DNA of 64,000 nucleotides from Voacanga thouarsii (GCA_026120185.1 JANUWF010001468.1:620001-684000); one strand, 5' to 3'. Shown: positions 21,655 to 35,000, numbered from the stretch's first letter. Program-made: numbers and translations. The notes: a model not told the origin generated them from the sequence alone.

Positions 21655-22320
21655 CTTTTTTTTAATTATTGTAATTTCTCTTATACATATTTTTTTCTCA
21701 ATGATATATTTTTTCTCGTTTCACTTAGCTCAAAAACTTTTTTCTTTTTACTAATTTTTATAATTTCTCTAATTCATATTTTTCCCAACAATATTTTTTT
21801 TCACATTTCATTCAGCTCAAAAAAAATTTCTTCTTCTCCTCCCTTATAATTTCTATAACTCATATTTTTTTCCATTTCTTTTAACTCAATTTTTTTTTCC
21901 TTTTTCCCAATTTTTGTAAATTCTCTAATTCATTTTTTTAGGACGAAATATTTTTTTTTTTTTTGCATTTCTTTTTGCTCAATTTTTCCCCCTCTCTTTT
22001 GATTTTTCTAATACATATTTTTTTCTCAACGAAATAATTTTTCCATTTCTTTTAGCTCAAAAAACTTTTTACTTCTTCTCCTATTTTATAATTTCTCTAA
22101 CTTATATTTTTTTCCCCTTTCTTTTAGCTCATTTTTTTTTTTTTTCCAAACTCTTCTCTTGTAATTTCTCTAAATCATTTTTTTCTCGATGATATATTTT
22201 TCCCATTTCTTTTATCTCAAAAAACAAATTTCTTTTTCCCCTAACTTGTGTTTTTTCTTAGTCATATTTTTTTCTCGTTTCTTTTATCTCAAAATAGCCC
22301 ATTGCAAAAAATAAATAAAT
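21655..22320. repeat. Degenerate pyrimidine-rich tandem repeat, about 8 units
   Basis: A theme CATTTCTTTTAGCTCAAAAAACTTTTT...TATAATTTCTCTAACTCATATTTTTTTCTC recurs. The anchor word (T)TAGCTCA/TATCTCA/TAACTCA starts near 21728, 21814, 21880, 21977, 22052, 22125, 22215 and 22287, spacing about 66-97 bp. T content is extreme on the plus strand. No ORF. Confidence 0.65.
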
Positions 22321-22332
22321 AAATTTATATCT

Positions 22333-22680
22333 TTTCTAAATCTATCTATATATATATAAAAGTTAAAGAGGAAGTTTATCATTACGATATGTGGAAGTAT
22401 CATAAGGTGACACGTAACTAAATAAATTTTTTTTAAAAGAAAAATAAAAATTATATCTAAATTTATTTAAAATCTTGTATATATCATAAGGTGACACGTA
22501 ACTAAATAAATTTTTTTTAAAAGAAAAATAAAAATTATATCTAAATTTATTTAAAATCTTGTATATAAAAGCTGAAGAGAAAATCTACTATTACGGCATG
22601 TGGAAGCTGACACGTGGTTAAATGAATTTTTTTTAAAAAAATAAAAATTATATTTAAATTTATTTAAAATCTTAATTAAT
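22333..22680 (+). repeat. Helitron-5'-end-like modules with exact 84-bp duplication
   Basis: 22399-22482 and 22483-22566 appear identical (ATCATAAGGTGACACGTAAC ... AAATCTTGTATAT). A third, diverged copy follows (AAAAGCTGAAGAG...GGAAGCTGACACGTGGTTAAA, 22567-22670). CTATATATATATAAAAG at 22342 resembles TC-TATATATA-AAAG starts of some plant Helitrons. No CTRR-hairpin end was found, so this family assignment is weak. Confidence 0.5.
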
Positions 22681-22929
22681 TAAATTAACTAATAATATAT
22701 ATATTTAATATTAATATATTAAAATGTGTAATTCTTTAAATACTATCTAAATTAATGCATTGAAATGTGTGATTTTTTGAATACTATCTATATATATATT
22801 TAATATTAATACATTAAAATATACTATCTAAATTTATTTTAAAATTTTAATTAATTAAATAAACAATTAAGTTAATTATATATATATATATATATATTAA
22901 ATATTAATAACATAATAATTCGTACAATG

Positions 22930-23160
22930 TACAAAACATTAACCAAGTGTATATATTAAAAATGAAAAGATGAGTGAATTGTCTTCACATATGATTTTAA
23001 TTTTTTTTATTTTATCAATCTAACGATTGATAATTATTAAAGATTTTAGAAATTTACGTTGGAAGGTTTAGATTTTATCAAGAATTTTAAATGGTTATAT
23101 ATACGGTTTAGATTCGTTTAGTAATGATAATTATACATAAATTTTTATTTTTATTATTAT
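22930..23160 (+). repeat. Repeat module shared with 12600-12900
   Basis: GTGTATATATTAAAAATG...GATGAGTGAATTGTC...GGTTTAGATTTTATCAAGAA...GGTTTAGATTCGTTTAGTAATGA parallels the module in front of the RS31-like leader. It again stops where a CT-rich leader with CCCTAG begins. Confidence 0.5.
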
Positions 23161-23164
23161 TTCC

Positions 23165-25210
23165 AGACCTAATTCCTTACATCTTCCAAAACCCTAGGTT
23201 TTCTCCTCCACTTTCACCTGCTTCTCTACCCTTACCTATGGATAACTATTTCCTTTCCTTTTCCGCGATAACTGCTGACATTAAATTAAATGTGTTTCCT
23301 TCAAAAGTTGAGAGTTTCAGATTGTCGCGGATGGAAAGCGAAAAGATTCGACAAGAGAAAGGTAATTCTTCTTGACTTCTCTATCCTTCTTCCTTCTCCT
23401 ACATGTCATCCACCATTTAAAGTATTTGTAGATCTGAACATTGAGAGCAAGCTGCCACTGGTTACAAGCTTAAACATTTATGTTCCAAGGATGAATGATT
23501 TGGTCACTTTGAAGTTGTCAGATTTTCTCAATTGTGTAATGCAATCCATTGTTTAATTCCTTCTCCCCGAGTTTCAGGCTGCGATAGTACTCTTAATGAA
23601 TTTGAGAGCTAATAAGATTTTCTTAAATTTTAAGGACGACAATTGAATTACCAGGTGTTTGATGAAAAGTATTACTGAACATATTCCATTGGAGTTGCTC
23701 AGAGAACTTTTCTGAAGTGATGAGGACGGACTCTTCAAACACATGGGATTTTATTTCTTGGTTTCGTGTAGCTAAAAGGGGAGAAGCTAGCAATTTGAGG
23801 TGGTTTATAGTAAATTGTTTCTTTTTGCTCCAGGATTCTGGGAATTATTTGGCTTCTGAAGCTAAGTTTGACAAAACTTCTGCCTCTTGTGGAATTTCAG
23901 TTGTTACTTCTTTGTGGTTGGATGGGGAGGGAATTTTTAGTGGTTCATGATTTTCCTTTTTTTTTTGTTTGTGGAATTTTAGTGAATTATTGTTTCCAAA
24001 GGTGGGCATTTGTTTAGAGGACTTTTTTTTTTTTTTTTTTTGTATCATTTCTCCATCTCCATCAATTGTGTGAATTTAGATTAAGTGTTGGATATCTGAT
24101 CACAAATTTTTAGAGAATTTGGATTTCTAATCTGATCAAGGAGCCACTAAAAATGAACATTTTGAAGAGTTTAAGTTGCTCATGCGGCCATGCCCGCAGA
24201 AAAACTAAGCAGGTGGTTATAGGTCATTCTCTGAGGTAATGTAGAGGGGGCAGCTAGTTGTACTCTCATTTTTATATGTTGCAGAAATCTCTATGGAAAT
24301 TAGTGTACCAGTATATTGCTTTACTTCAGTTCATCCTTCATCTGATCTTTCTTAAGGCAGAATGTTGTTGGTCTGGGAAACTGCTTTTGGTCTTAATTTA
24401 AGATATCTCTACATGTCCTTTATCATTTTCAAGTGTTTGTGCAGATTTGAAAAGGAGCTGGTTGTTGTTGTTGGGAAAGGAGAACCTACTGAAGTCTTTT
24501 TTGAATATGGCTTTAAGTAAGACTTTAAGTAAACTGCCTGCTCTTCATCTTGTCTATGTTCACTTAGCTTACGTGCCCCATTATGTGTAGCTATTATGCA
24601 CTTCCAATTTGCTTAATCATCTTCTTTCCAGAAATTTTATTTCAAATTGACGATTATGCTTGTAGTTTTGAAAATATTGATCTTTTGGCCCAATATAAAA
24701 ATTAGAAGCAAGTGCAAGCTATTAATCATGAAATGTCCCTAAGAACTGATTTTGTCAGAGTATGAGCTGTCTTCATTGTTAGTGATCCCATCGGTTGGAG
24801 CAGGGATATCCAGGTCTCTCTCTCTCTCTCTCTCAGTTAATATGTTATGTTATGTAAATTTATTTGCAGAATTTGGTTCAAAGAAGGTTGAGACCAAAAC
24901 ATTGGTTGGAGTTGGGGCTATAACGTCCATGAAAAGGAAAGAGAAGATCCTCCAAGAACTCAGTTAAATGTCACAAGGAATTGCAACAGTAGGAAAAGTT
25001 TCTTTCGACATCAATGATTTTTCACTTAGGAAATTGAGTTCCAATAAGGGCCCTGTTGAAATGAATACTCTAGAGGAAAAACTCAAAACATTAGATCAAT
25101 GTGGATGTCAAATCATCTTATCTTGCTACTTCACTTTACCAAATAAGTCAAGGATCCATCCACTCCTGGTGGAAATTTTCACTTGGAACTTGGATGTACC
25201 CAGTCTATGA
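23165..25210 (+). other. Unidentified gene-like stretch upstream of the CHY/RING pseudogene
   Basis: A leader-like start (CCAAAACCCTAGGTTTTCTCC, 23187) is followed by a short ORF (23124-23375) ending near a donor-like AAAGGTAATTC. Later ORFs at 24752-24967 and 24968-25210 (VGKVSFDINDFSLRKLSSNK, TLEEKLKTLDQCGCQIILSC) look coding in composition, but I do not recognise them. A (TC)n run is at 24815-24834. Could be 5' exons of a fused or captured gene, or separate debris. Confidence 0.3.
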
Positions 25211-25447
25211 GGTTCCCATCAATTATCTGAGGAGGATAGGATGAATTCAACGTTGTCCCAACTTTCTTATTTTTTATTTTTTTTAATCGCTATCCTACAC
25301 TCGAGATTTTTTGTTAAACAACCTCATTCTAGACTCTTTTTCCAAGTTTTTGGATTTCTTTTGCTATAATAACATGGATCTGTGTTTGCAATTGAACATG
25401 ACTTTCTAACCTTCCTTTCTTTTTATATCTTCTCTTCATCATTTCAG

Positions 25448-26586
25448 ACAGGATATCATTGTCCTTTTTGCAATTTATATCACCTTGTCAAGGGACTTGG
25501 TATTGACTTCTTCCATTGCATGACTTACAACTATTGTCTAAAAATGAAATTACCGGGCCACAATTGTAGGGAGAAAGGTCTTGAAGCCAACTGTCCAATA
25601 GGCTGTGACTTTTTATTCACATTAACCCCAACTGTCGAGGTCTTCCCTGTGGCCACTTTATGCATTTAGCTTGTTTGTAGGTCTACTATTATATATGCTC
25701 TTCATGAATTTATGTGAAAGAGCTATTGTTGTTCTAGAATTGGTACTTGGCTTTATTTTCTTTCCCTAGGCATATGCTTGCACACACTACATCTGTCCTA
25801 TTTGTAGAAAATCTATAGGAGATATGTTGGTAAGGAGATGCTTCTTCATTTGGCGCACTATATTCTCTTATACATTGTGAAATTTTACTACTCAATCCTT
25901 GATAACATGGTTATGAGAATAATCAAAATAATAGCTATGACTTAACTCTTTGAATCGAAAACTTGGTTTGAGCCCTGATTTTACTTGCTCATACCTAAGC
26001 ACAGTAGTTTGCTTATATACAATTTGATGTAGACAAAATTTTAATTTCCTTATGTAGTCTTACTATAGTCGTATTTGTTTGCTGATTAATCTTGTGATTC
26101 TCTTTCTTTCTTTCTCATATGAAAATTGCTTGAAGTTTTCTTTTTTACCCCTCAAGTATTTGCAAATTTAGTTTGTTTTGCCATCTCAAATGTGAAGTTG
26201 CCAACTCTAATTCTCTCTGCTCGACTCTACTTGGCAATTTTTTGGATTTTTACTAGATATTCTTTTTCTTTGTTCAATTTTACTTTGGAATGCTTGATGC
26301 TTTAGTGGCTTCTGAGGAGCTCGCAGAAGACTACAGGGGCCGTTGTCAAGTACCTATGCTGCATTTTCTTATTTTCTTTTCATCCCTTTGCTTTGTTTGC
26401 TTTCAAAGATGATAATTAATCATATGTATCAATAATATTACCAATGGTCATAATAATAATGGACTGTCTCGTTTTCTAGGATAGGAGAGGATTTGCACCA
26501 TTTCATTGGTTGTATCACAAGTGCAGCCTTTGAGAATCCTACAATACAAGGGTCATCGAGGTTGACCCACCTCCTAATTGCTTGAC
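25448..26586 (+). pseudogene. BTS-like: BRUTUS-type CHY/RING zinc-finger E3 ligase, 3' exons, pseudogene
   Basis: Exon pieces: 25448-25680 (GYHCPFCNLYHLVKGLGIDF, CREKGLEANCPIGCDFLFT), 25770-25829 (AYACTHYICPICRKSIGDM), about 26280-26349 (YFGMLDALVASEELAEDYRG) and 26480-26586 (FAPFHWLYHKCSL-stop-ESYNTRVIEV). This is the CTCHY, RING and zinc-ribbon tail of plant BRUTUS/BTSL proteins, which ubiquitinate iron-response regulators. Damage: zinc ligands lost (MTYNYC, PIGC), a one-base deletion near 25640 before PCGH, CAG to TAG at the exon end (25678-25680), no AG acceptor before the third exon (CAA instead of CAG), loss of the ILCNDC segment, and a TGA in the last exon. The N-terminal hemerythrin part is absent. 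Confidence 0.8.
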
Positions 26587-26599
26587 CAATGAAAGTCAT

Positions 26600-28860
26600 T
26601 GAACCCTTTCTTCATTGATTCAGCCATTCAAGTCTGTAAATACCTCACTATGATAGAGTTATCCACACAAAACTATGCATACCCCCCTGCGTCCCCAAAA
26701 TTGTCACTAATGTAAACATAAGGCTTTTAATCTGCGCCTAGTTAGTCAATTCGTGAGGTTTTGCGTCTATTTTTTACTCCACATCTGTAATGTCGGTGTG
26801 TAATGCTATTAAACAGGAGGTAGGAGCAAACCAAGAAGGTAAGATGGAACAAATTCCTTTGATTAGAGAAAACGGAAAAGAGCAAAAAATTTGATTGTGC
26901 CTTGCATTTTCTAGCACAAGGATTTATACATAAATGGGATTTATCCATTTTGTTTATGTTAAAATATAAAAATTAAATATTTCAAAATTTTGTATGATTA
27001 ATATTTTTTATTTATTATATAATAAAACTATTTAAATTATGTGAAAATACCGAGTAAAATCTCTGCTCATAATAAGAGACGTCAACTAGTTTCACAACAA
27101 ATTAGGATAGTTTAAAAAAAAAAAAAAGGTAAGCACCCAGCCAAAGAGTGGCAAACTATGCATTTCTCTTGACTAGAGAATATCTTGAAATAAAAAAAGT
27201 AAGTGCACCAACCAAAAACAGATAGTTTGAAAAAAAAAAAAAAAAAGCGGAAAAATCGATTGGTTTTGAAAACAAAAAAGAAAATGGGCATGCACGCAAC
27301 CATAGTGGCAGTGCCCTACAGACTATCTTCCCATGTAAATCTAATATTGTCCTTCTCATGTCAAATGCAACTCTAATATATTATTTTGAAGAAGGGGAAA
27401 ATTATTTTTAATTTTTAAATTAACTATACAATTTTCAAGAAGAGTAATTCAGTCTTTTTTTTTATTAAAATTTTATAAATATTAAAACTTTTTAATTTGT
27501 ATGAATTTTCTTTAAAGTGGCATAAATGAGGAAATGAAGGAAGGTAAGGAATGCAAAATATTGTGAGAATTATGGAAAATTAGTGATACATTTTTGCAAA
27601 TTAATGTATGAAGAAAATAGGCATTGAACACTTTCTTTCTTTTGATCTAAATTAATTTCCACCAGAATTTGGGGACTACTTTTTAATAAGGACAAATTTT
27701 TTTGGCCTCCCCATCTCCCCGGGAATTAGGCATTTTTCGTCAATATTTTGTTAAAAAGAATATATTAAAAAGGAAAATATAATCTATTAAGCCTAGTCTC
27801 TTGTTGTGCTACTTAAAAAGGAAAATTTAACATTGAATTTCCAAAATACTATATATTTAAAAAGATATAGCAAATTAATATTAATTATATAACATTTGTT
27901 CAAATCTATTGCAAAAAGATTGAGGCAAAAAGTAAGCTATAGAACACAGAACCCTTCAAATAGAAAATTAAGTGAAGTCTAGTGTCAAAACAACTTGTTC
28001 GAATAGTATTGTTCTAGAGAATTGTTATTCAGAACGTCAATCTCAAATTTGATACAGAATTTTATTTCATTTTTTCACCTTTGTTGTTCGAAACATCGAT
28101 TTCGAATTTAACATGCCACTTAATCTCAATTTTTTCCCGTCTCTCCTTTTCCACTCCTTGTCTACCCCCACCCACCCTTCTGAAAAAAATTAAACAAAAA
28201 AAATACAGCACAGCAATCACACCCCCCGGCTTACAATAAAACCCTTCATTCCCATATAATTTTGTTCCAAAAAATAATCCGTAGATTGAACATTTGTATA
28301 CCCGTCGATTGCTTGGTTGTTAACCCAATAGTCAGTATTCTGTACAAAATCTTGATAAAAACATTGATTTATTTTCATAACTTTTTATTAATCAATATAT
28401 GTACAACATTCTTTAATTTTCTAATGGATTTGGTTTCCTATCAGTAACCTTACCTATGAATCAGAACTAAAACATCACAACTACCATTAATCTACCTATG
28501 AATCACTACTAAAACATAAACCATGTTTAACTGCTTGCATATTTCTTGAAATAAAAGAAGGTAAGATGAAAACTGCCAAAATTTATGAGAATTTTCCTTC
28601 TTTTTTTGGCGGGGGGATATAAAGTAATAACCACTAGATTTTGAGGAGTAAATAAGAGGAACAAATATTTAAAAAAAAAAAAAGAAAATCTGAAGGGAAA
28701 AAAATAAAGAAAAAGAATACTCAACAGTGAAGCTATTATATCATGAAAAGGCCAATCATGCATTGATTATTTTTCTTGCTGTATTGAACCAAGTAAAACT
28801 ACCCGGAAGGGTGAAGATATAATACAAATGAAGTACTTGCGGAGAAGCGAGCTCCTTTTT
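26600..28860. other. AT-rich intergenic stretch
   Basis: Poly-A/T tracts (27115-27128, 27226-27246), no ORF with a recognisable family and no clear transposon ends. It separates the plus-strand pseudogene from the 3' end of the minus-strand MRS2 copy A. Confidence 0.5.
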
Positions 28861-28862
28861 AC

Positions 28863-29033
28863 CTCATTCTCATATTTAATTATGCAGAGCATCTAAGTTG
28901 AAGTATGAAGTCCAATATTTGCTTTGCTCCAAATGTGTCAGGCAGATGATGAAAATTTGTACAATTACGTAGAGCTGGATTTTGTTCACTGCCTGATGAT
29001 CTTTGATCTGAAATGGTAATATTATGCTGCAGT
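28863..29033 (-). other. Probable 3' UTR of MRS2 copy A
   Basis: Downstream of the TGA at 29034-29036 on the minus strand. Several AATAAA-like words on the minus strand lie nearby but none can be chosen with confidence. Confidence 0.3.
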
Positions 29034-32000
29034 TCACGACCCAATGAGCCCTTTATAGCGAGCATATGAAATAATGAGCACAAAAGTAATGCTACATAAA
29101 CCCGCCGAGAATATGACCACCTATCCAAACGGGACATCAAACTAATTGGACCAGGATAAAAATAAGAAATAATCCCAAGTTACTGTGTTAGAGTTCTGTA
29201 CTAACCCATTTGAACAAATAACCATGATTGTCATTCCAAGTATATGGGATGTTCATGCCAAATATTCCAGCAATCAAAGAATAAATAGATACGCAGACAG
29301 TTCCTGAACTCAGAACGAGCTCTAGCTGCAGCCACAGAGAATAAAGATGAGACTTCGGTGATATTAGTCAGAACTTCAGTTCATAACCAAAATGAAAAAG
29401 AAAATGAATGATGCAGCAAACACTTCAAGCATAACCTAGATACACATATATACAGCACCTGAATCAGCTGATTTCGATGGTTGTCAAGCTGAAATAAAAA
29501 CAGAAGCATTAGCAGTTTTAAGACCATTGCAATCAGGCAAAATGCATAGAGGTCGAATGTAAGCTTCCTGCCATTTGTCTTACCTGGATGTTTATATAGT
29601 CTTCAGTGTTATCAATATATTCACGCAGCTGCAAATTTATTGTTGAGAATTATTATATACTATGACAATATCAATCCAAAACTGACAGTTGGAATGTACA
29701 TAATATTAGCATCAAGATGACAAAATCGCATTAACATTGGTGTAATTGCAGAAAGGCAATTATCTTTGTGCTCAAGTTTGCAGAAATTATTCCAGACATC
29801 ACAGCAGCATAAACATTCCACTGGCATTTTCCAGACCACCTCTTGCAACCCAGCAAAAATGTGAAAAACAGAAAAATGAAAAAAAATGCAGGCCAAAAAA
29901 TTACTTTTTAGGGAGGCACAGAGAACGGGGTTGGATGCGGTTTCCATGAGAAGCTACATATGTAGTCACAAGCAATTGGGAGGCAGATGTTCTTAATGAC
30001 TATGTTGGTTCTCAGATTCAGTACATTGCCAGATAACTAGGAGAATGTTGATTCTGAAGAACTATAGTGCCTCTATTACATTCCATCTTCCCACCATCTG
30101 TTAATTGATTGTGATGCAATTCTTTTCTCGTAAATATTTAAGCAATCTGTTAATACCATTATATTGAGTGAAAATGAGACATGCAAAAAGTTCAAATTTC
30201 ACATACCGTAGTTAGTTTGTTTAGAGTACCATCAATTTGCATAAAGTATGCCTGCAAATATAAGACGGCTGTATTAAAATTTTACCATTAATTGAAACAT
30301 AATGGATGCTAGTAGGATTCTCCTAGCATAATGATTGTGAGGACATGTATTACCTCAAGTAACATCTCAAGCTCCTCGACATCATTCTCATCCCCACGAA
30401 CTGTGGCTATACTTGCCCGACTAGCCCTGGATATCCTAGAGCCTATTGTTGGAGATGCTAGAAGCCAACTGGCAGCACCTGAACCCGGCGAAGATGCACC
30501 AGCCAATTTCCGAGATAAGTAAAGGTCAGCCATATCATCATCATCATCCAAAAGTTGTTCAAGCTCATCTCTCACCTGTAATCAAGCACAGATACAAACC
30601 AACTATAGTTCAATCACAAATATTTCTCTTCTACTGAAAATTATCCACACATCCCAAAAGGTGCTCCAAACAGAATCAATAAAGAAATTTAACCTCTTTT
30701 ATGTGATTTTTTTTTTCCTTTTTCCGATCACAAATCAACTACAAAATTTATGAAAGGGAGCTTTGCAGCATATATTTCCCAGAAAGACTTCAATTGGGCT
30801 GAAAATGCATAATCCTGAGTAAATTGGAAGCTTTTGTCACTTATTCTTTCCAAAGAAAAAGGATAAAGAAGTGCCCCAAAAAAGCACGGAAGAGACAAGT
30901 GATAGCAGTTCCAACAATAATCATAACAGTAGTTTTTCTTGAACAGAACATCCCACAGGAATATGCAACACAAATTTCAGACCATAATTCCTCATCCACC
31001 TAATTTGAATAACCATAAAGAGATGATGGTACTAAAGATTACCCGATGCATATGTTTTACCAAGAAAAATGTATAATGCAGTAGCAAAGCGAAAATTAAA
31101 TTATGTTTGCACACAAGGAAAAAAGGAAGAAGAGCACTACCTTTTGCACACGAGCAGTTAACCTTGTCATTTGACTTTTTAACTTACGAACTCTGTCTAA
31201 GTTACGGCTACTGATCTGCATTTACAGGAACTTATAAAGCAAGGAATGAGCAGCGCTTACTAACTTAACCCCTTCAAGAGAATTAATTGAGAAGAAAAAG
31301 AGAAAGGACAGGGGGAAAAACAAAGGAAAAAGAGAAGGCTGAAGAAGAAAGCAATTTGTCCACTATAATCAGATGAATTTTGTGTAAGGCTTGCATCTAA
31401 AAAGAGTCCCCAAAACTCAATAAATATTAAATAAAATAATTACAATTGTAAAAGCAAACATAGTTAACAAACTAATCATCTGTGTTGGAAGGGAAAACAG
31501 TAGGACATTTACAGCCTCCAGCATGTTGACTTTCTTGTCATATGCTAAAAGTTCTCCATGATTTCTGATAGCCTTACTAAACAACAAAAGAATAAAACAG
31601 GCCACTGGTATTGCCTTCAGAAAAATACAAGTGAAGATTGCACGGAACAGCATTTAGAAGGATAATCTCTATGTTATGTCAGGAATAATTGTGAAACCTT
31701 CTTGCAATTTATCAACCATCCAAAGATTTTGGTCACACAAGAAAACAGAATTGGAGAGGGAACACAGAAAAAATCAGTAATCACGTGGGAAATGATCCTC
31801 AAATTGTGTTCCTTTTATAATAATAGAAAGGGCAAAGGAAAAACACAGAGAGGGTGAAAGAGAGTATTATGATCTAATTGGAACAGAAAAAGTACAGAAG
31901 AAGTGCACCTTGGATGTAAGCATATCTAAAGCGGGGTAAACAGCAGTCTCCAATTCGATTGTGCGGGCTGCAAGGTAACTACATATTGCTTCCAATGCTA

Positions 32001-35000
32001 CCTCCAGTGCTCTAAATTCAAATGGAGATTCTGTTTTCCATAATGCAGATGATCAGGAGATATAGATTATAGCCAGACATGTAGAAAGTAAAAGACAAGG
32101 AATATCAAGTAGGAGAATGAGATGAAAGGGAGGGAAAAAAATTCAATCATCATTAAACTGGTATCATAATTACGAAGTATGGGCTACTCTTTTGGGACTG
32201 AAGAAGCTAGGTCAGTTGAGCTAGAAGTCATACCATCTTCTTCACCCATTTCAACATCAAGCTGGGTAAGAACTTCTTTGCCAGTAGCATGATCTTCACA
32301 ATTTGCATTGATTGTTTTCAAACGCCTTCGAAGTTCCTCCACAACAGGAGTGACATTTTCATCCAATGGATCTCGAAGCAAAACCTGTGTAAAATCAAGA
32401 TTCAATATGGAGAGACTATCAATGGCTCCTAATCTTTTTAAATAGCTTTCCGATTTCAAAAGCAGCAAAAGAAGTTAAAACCATTCATAGACACCAAATT
32501 ATTCCACTGAAAACTACAATGACCATGCAGAGTTATTCCTGAGTATAAATTCAGAGCAAAATACTGCCTTGTAGCAACAAAACAAGCTGGAAACAGCATT
32601 CCAACTCATTTGCCAGATAACATGACTAGCAGTCTAGGCAGAAGAGTTTGAGTAAGCTCCTGTTGAAACTTAAAGGGGAAACAAAAGATGGCACTAAGCC
32701 ATTCTTAGCACCAAAGTATACAAGCCTACAACCAATGTAAGCCCATATGTGTCTGTGTAAGGGTATACCGATAGAAAGGCTATCATTAGATGCTTCACAA
32801 AACAACATATGGATTTAACATTTCTATCTCTCTTTTGATTTGTTAGCTTATTCTCGAATGGGCGTAAACTTCTATTTAGTCCTATATATAAGTGAAACAC
32901 ACAAAAAAAAAAAAAAAAAATATTGTCACCAAAAAACTAGTGTGTCAGTCAGAATAAGAGTTCTGTTAAAGCCTCAGGGAAAGTTCTAAGTCAAATAATG
33001 ATTCTACAATCCAGCTGCAATTTTGGAAATCCTAGCTTATGAGTCATATATGCGAATATTGAGTTTTATTTAGTTTAATTAAGTTTATGAGTCTTTTAGA
33101 GATCTAAGGAGCTATAAGTAATTTTATAGTTTGTAGAAGTTTCCTAAGAGTTTTAAATTTCTATTCTAGTAAGGATTCCTAAGTTGATTGGTTAAGAAGC
33201 CTATTGTCATAGTTATAGCTATATTTTTTAGAAACTTAAAGAGTCTTAGTCCTATTTAGCTTAGAATTTTGTGTCTATAAATAGAAAAGTTCTCTATTAC
33301 TTATGTATGCCTATGTCTTAAGGTCCTAGGTGTGACTCCTAGGGTTTATCCCTCTCTCTTGGCGTGACGCTAAGAGCTCTCTCTCTCTCACTCTCCTCCC
33401 CTCTTCCTCTCCCTCTTTTTTTTTTAATCTTTAACTACATTATCAGACATATTTCCTGCTTTTAATTGCTATTTTCAGCCTAGTTTTCCTACATAGTCTT
33501 AACAGAACCTAGGGAATATTTGTGGGGCAGTTTTAGCGTGTTTGTCCTGCATCAGTTTGGAATCAGAGTGTGATTCTCGTCTTCCTTTCTCTTGTAGAAA
33601 ATTTCATCTGTAGTAGTACCCCCACCCCCCCCCCCAAACAAAAACAAAAAAAAAAAACCAGTTCTTTTTTGCTTTAGCAAATCAAAGATTCAATTTTTTC
33701 CTGCTGTCCCAAGAATCCTTATCTATGATAACTAGGAGGTAAAGCAAAAATAATGGCATATGAGATTGAAGAAGACGCTGATTTCATAGAAGATATGCCA
33801 GAGCTTGAGGACGACGATCTTGGGGATGTTGAGGTAGACACATCTTTACTTTTTGTTCTAAGGCGTATTCTTAGTGCTCCTTTACAGCAAGATGAAGATT
33901 GGACGCGAACTGCTATTTTTCAAACCTTAGTTTGCTGCGGAGATGTGTCTAGAAAGTTGATTATTGATGGAGGTAGTTGCATGAATGTTGTATCTGAGGC
34001 TACAGTTGAGACGCTTAAGTTACCTACAGAGCCACATCCAGAACCATATAAGACAGCTTGGATAAATGGTACTACTATTCCGGTGACTAAAAGATGTTTG
34101 ATGAGCTTGACACAGGACCCTTATGGTTATACTATTTGGTGTGGTGTCATCCCAATGACTGTTACACATATTCTATTGGGTCATCCTTAGCTTTATGATC
34201 GAGAGGTGATGCACGATGGAAAGGAAAACACTTATTTCTTTGACTTCAATGGAAGACAGCTTGTCTTTAAAGCCTTTCAGTGCAGAAACTATGCAGGGAC
34301 ATAGAGCAAGAAGGTCTAGGAAGAATGAGTTGATTGTGAAGGAAGAAAATTTACAGCGCATTGAACAAGGAGTTGAACAAGCAGACTAAAAATTTGGAAG
34401 TGTGGAAAGTAAGCTTATTGTGTCGATGGAACTTGGCCAGGATGACAAAGAAGCAAGTGTTCATGATGAAGGTGAAAGGGAAATTCTATTGGAAAGGGAC
34501 ACAAAAACTGATGTCCAACAAGGCGCTATATTGCACAATCAGGAAGCCAACATGACTTTGGAGAATGTTGATGATAAGATTGTTCTTGATGGAAGGGGTG
34601 AAGATTTGCTGGAAAAACCTGAAGAAACTGAGTTTCAAGAGGGTTTAGTTGCTGGTTCCGGGACAGTACAACAAGATACAATGCAGGGAGAATCTCATAT
34701 ATTTGTTTGGGATATTGGAAAGTACAAGGTCATGCAAGAAACCTACATTCAATATTCTTCTGGAATTGATTTTGTTCTTCCTATGGAGTTCTATAGGACT
34801 AGCAAACAGCTGCTTCTATCATTCTTAATTCGTGTGCTTTGCATGAGGAAAGTTTCAAACTTTCTACTGAAGACACAAGGGTTACTATTCCCAATTTTTT
34901 TCCCTATCATTCTTCAAAACTCGAGGACAAGTTTTCTCCAACCGGGGGAGAATGATTCAAAACACAAAAGGATCCAAGAACTAGAAAGTTCTAAGTTAAA

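Noticed and set aside
32184..32468. 94-aa minus-strand ORF of copy A read as a separate protein
   Set aside because: Its ends are intron translation; only 32234-32384 matches MRS2 and both sides have clean splice sites.
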